A stretch of 64,000 nt of DNA. Origin: Parvularcula sp039822105. GTDB lineage: Bacteria; Pseudomonadota; Alphaproteobacteria; Caulobacterales; Parvularculaceae. The stretch covers positions 62,001 to 126,000 of the forward strand of contig JBCBMW010000011.1 in NCBI GenBank assembly GCA_039822105.1. Reading direction: 5' to 3'. The position numbers and the translations under genes were made by a program. Below the pieces are notes generated by a model. The model made no database searches and was not told where the DNA came from. It was given only the letters and a program-made list of their open reading frames with translations. Positions 62,216 through 64,000 of this stretch are shown piece by piece. Numbering within the stretch: the first letter of the stretch is position 1; the number at the start of each line of letters is the position of its first letter.

Positions 62216-64000
62216 GTGAAATCATTGAAATCGGCCTGTTTGGGGGCTGCTTCGACACTGGCCGCGTGCTCCATGCTCTCGCTGGACATCGCCATCGCGC
62301 AAGACACCGACGAGATTATCGTCTCGATTGGTACGCGCCGCGCGGAACGCTCGGCCACTGACGCGCCTGCGCCCATCGATGTGATCCCGCCAGAGGACTT
62401 CACCAACCAAGGCACCAACGACATCGCAGAGCTCCTGCGGACGACGGTTCCTTCTTACAACATCAACACACAGCCGATCTCCGACGCCGCGACGTTGATT
62501 CGCCCGGCAAACCTCCGTGGTCTGTCACCGGACAACACGCTGGTCCTGTTGAATGGTAAGCGCCGGCACCGCGGTTCGGTGATTTCGTTCCTCGGCGGCG
62601 GTATCGCTGACGGTGCTCAGGGCCCTGACGTGTCGGTGATCCCGGCCCTCGCGCTCAAGCAGGTGGAAGTCCTGCGTGACGGTGCTTCGTCACAATACGG
62701 ATCGGACGCTATCGCCGGTGTGATCAACTTTGTGCTCAAAGATGACTCCGAAGGCGGCATGATTGAGGCTGTTTGGGGCGAAACCTATGAAGGCGACGGT
62801 GATCAGTTCCGCATCGCCGGCAACATTGGTCTTCCCCTGGGCGAGAAAGGCTTCGTCAACCTGACCGGCGAGTATTCCGAGGTTGACGGAACAGTTCGCT
62901 CAGTCGTTCGTAATGACGTCAATGCCCTGATCGCCGCGGGCAACACAGCCGTTGAGGACTTCCGGACGATCAACTCCTACACCAGCGAAGTTCCGCAGTA
63001 CTGGGGCCAGCCAGACGTTGAGGACAACTACAAGCTCTTCTTCAATGCCGGATATGACCTGACCGAAAGCATGGAGGTCTACGCGTTTGGTAACTACGCC
63101 GAGCGGACCACCACGGGCGGCTTCTTCTATCGTAACCCCACCAACCGCGGCGGTGTTTACCGCGGGCCGACTGTTGATGCGACCACCGGCCTCGCCGATG
63201 ACGATGGTGTGGCGTCGATCCTTGTTGGCGACCTCGACGGCGTGGGTACTGGCGGAGACTGCCCCGCTGGTATCCCGCTGACGGGGACGGACGGTCTGAT
63301 TGCTGATCCAACCATTCTGGCGCAGGTCGAGGCTGACGATAACTGCTTCTCGTTTGTCGAAACCATTCCATCCGGTTTCGTTCCGCGCTTTGGCGGTGAC
63401 GTCACCGACTACTCGATTGCTGGCGGTGTCCGCGGTGAGCTCGATTTCGGCACGGGCCTTTCCTACGACCTGAGCGTTGTCCATGGCTCGAGTGAGTCGG
63501 ATTTCTTCATCGAGAACACGATCAACGCTTCGCTTGGTCCGGACACGCCGCGTGACTTTGATCCGGGTGCGTATAAGCAAACGGAGACCATCGTTGATGC
63601 TGGTTTCGTCTACGGTGTTCCGGTTGCGGCCTTCGCTTCTGACCTCAACGTCGCCTTCGGTGCCCAGTACCGGACCGAGGAGTTTGAGATCACAGCGGGT
63701 GATGACGCGTCGTTCGCTCTCGGCCCATTGGCTGACCAGGGCTTCTCATCGAGCTCCAACGGTTTCGGCGGTTTCACCGAATCCTCAACCAATGATCAGT
63801 CGGCTTACTCGTTCTACCTCGATCTCGAGGCGGACGTCACAGATGATCTGACTGTCCAGACGGCGGTTCGTTTCGAGGACTACGAAGAGTTCGATACGAC
63901 CACCGACTATAAGGTGGCGCTACGTTATCAGGTGACGCCGAGCCTGTTCCTCCGCGGTACAGTGTCGACCGGTTTCCACGCCCCGACCGCTGGCCAGGCC
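62216..64000 (+). CDS. TonB-dependent outer-membrane receptor (3' end outside window)
   Basis: At least 595 residues, open to the window end. GTG 62216 has GAGGAG eight bases upstream; ATG 62210 is too close to it, though possible. A signal peptide (cleavage near AIAQ) is followed by the plug domain: APAPIDVIPPEDF, LLRTTVPSYN, NTLVLLNGKRRHR and VEVLRDGASSQYGSDAIAGVINFVL. The barrel follows, with typical strand ends such as YRTEEFEITAG and AVRFEDYEEFDTTTD. A Cys pair in GDCPAG and DNCFSF may form a surface disulfide. The substrate is unknown; inverted repeats upstream suggest substrate-dependent control. Confidence 0.92.
   Translation, partial: MKSLKSACLGAASTLAACSMLSLDIAIAQDTDEIIVSIGTRRAERSATDAPAPIDVIPPEDFTNQGTNDIAELLRTTVPSYNINTQPISDAATLIRPANLRGLSPDNTLVLLNGKRRHRGSVISFLGGGIADGAQGPDVSVIPALALKQVEVLRDGASSQYGSDAIAGVINFVLKDDSEGGMIEAVWGETYEGDGDQFRIAGNIGLPLGEKGFVNLTGEYSEVDGTVRSVVRNDVNALIAAGNTAVEDFRTINSYTSEVPQYWGQPDVEDNYKLFFNAGYDLTESMEVYAFGNYAERTTTGGFFYRNPTNRGGVYRGPTVDATTGLADDDGVASILVGDLDGVGTGGDCPAGIPLTGTDGLIADPTILAQVEADDNCFSFVETIPSGFVPRFGGDVTDYSIAGGVRGELDFGTGLSYDLSVVHGSSESDFFIENTINASLGPDTPRDFDPGAYKQTETIVDAGFVYGVPVAAFASDLNVAFGAQYRTEEFEITAGDDASFALGPLADQGFSSSSNGFGGFTESSTNDQSAYSFYLDLEADVTDDLTVQTAVRFEDYEEFDTTTDYKVALRYQVTPSLFLRGTVSTGFHAPTAGQA

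Noticed and set aside
1..64000. CRISPR arrays, rRNA genes, intact transposases or phage genes
   Set aside because: I saw no regularly spaced repeats, no rRNA sequence and no transposase or integrase motifs; the only RNA gene found is tRNA-Ser.

Overview
This window is one chromosome segment of an alphaproteobacterium with fairly high GC and short intergenic gaps. The evidence is gene order: addA-trxA; a haem cluster with a HemY-N protein and a Mic60/mitofilin-like protein beside hemD and hemC; hemC divergent from tsaD-gpsA; lpoA divergent from rsmI-yraN-gshB; and truA-fmt-def divergent from an RmuC-family gene. A marine order such as Parvularculales or Maricaulales would fit, but gene order alone cannot settle the genus.

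Layout. 1-3.4 kb: 3' part of addA, then trxA. 3.4-10.6 kb: hemY-N, mitofilin-like gene, hemD and hemC on the minus strand; tsaD and gpsA on the plus strand. 10.6-18.3 kb: rlmN, DUF3052 and small XRE regulator, rdgB-hemW, a hybrid histidine kinase, comM/yifB. 18.3-21.8 kb: a DM13 protein, a crotonase-fold enzyme, a GXWXG/DUF4334 protein and a secreted pectinacetylesterase-like hydrolase. 21.9-28.4 kb: gshB, BON lipoprotein, yraN, rsmI, then lpoA-selO and a membrane protein. 28.3-36.6 kb: truA-fmt-def, RmuC-family gene, lysA with a tiny lptM-like lipoprotein gene, a TlpA-like thioredoxin, an alpha/beta hydrolase, rppH. 36.7-39.1 kb: an acyl-activating enzyme, two small membrane proteins and tRNA-Ser(GGA).

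39.2-57.8 kb is an accessory region. It holds a complete tripartite RND efflux system (outer-membrane factor divergent from MFP-RND-TetR), two more TetR genes with a small membrane protein, a C45 acyltransferase/peptidase, a secreted CocE/NonD hydrolase, an FAH-cyclase-membrane-protein operon divergent from a fourth TetR, a lipoprotein beta-lactamase-fold hydrolase, an SSS symporter and a secreted NTF2-like protein. Several short AT-rich intergenic segments here carry clear inverted repeats. The best is the efflux intergenic region, where two mirrored near-consensus promoters each contain an ATGAG-N14-CTCAT palindrome.

58-61.9 kb is a four-gene Anbu operon: circularly permuted ATP-grasp, alpha-E protein, transglutaminase-like protein and Anbu (proteasome beta-subunit homologue), with overlapping or tightly spaced genes. 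The window ends inside a TonB-dependent receptor gene. I saw no rRNA gene, CRISPR array, intact transposase or phage gene. All functional calls come from motif reading, without database searches.
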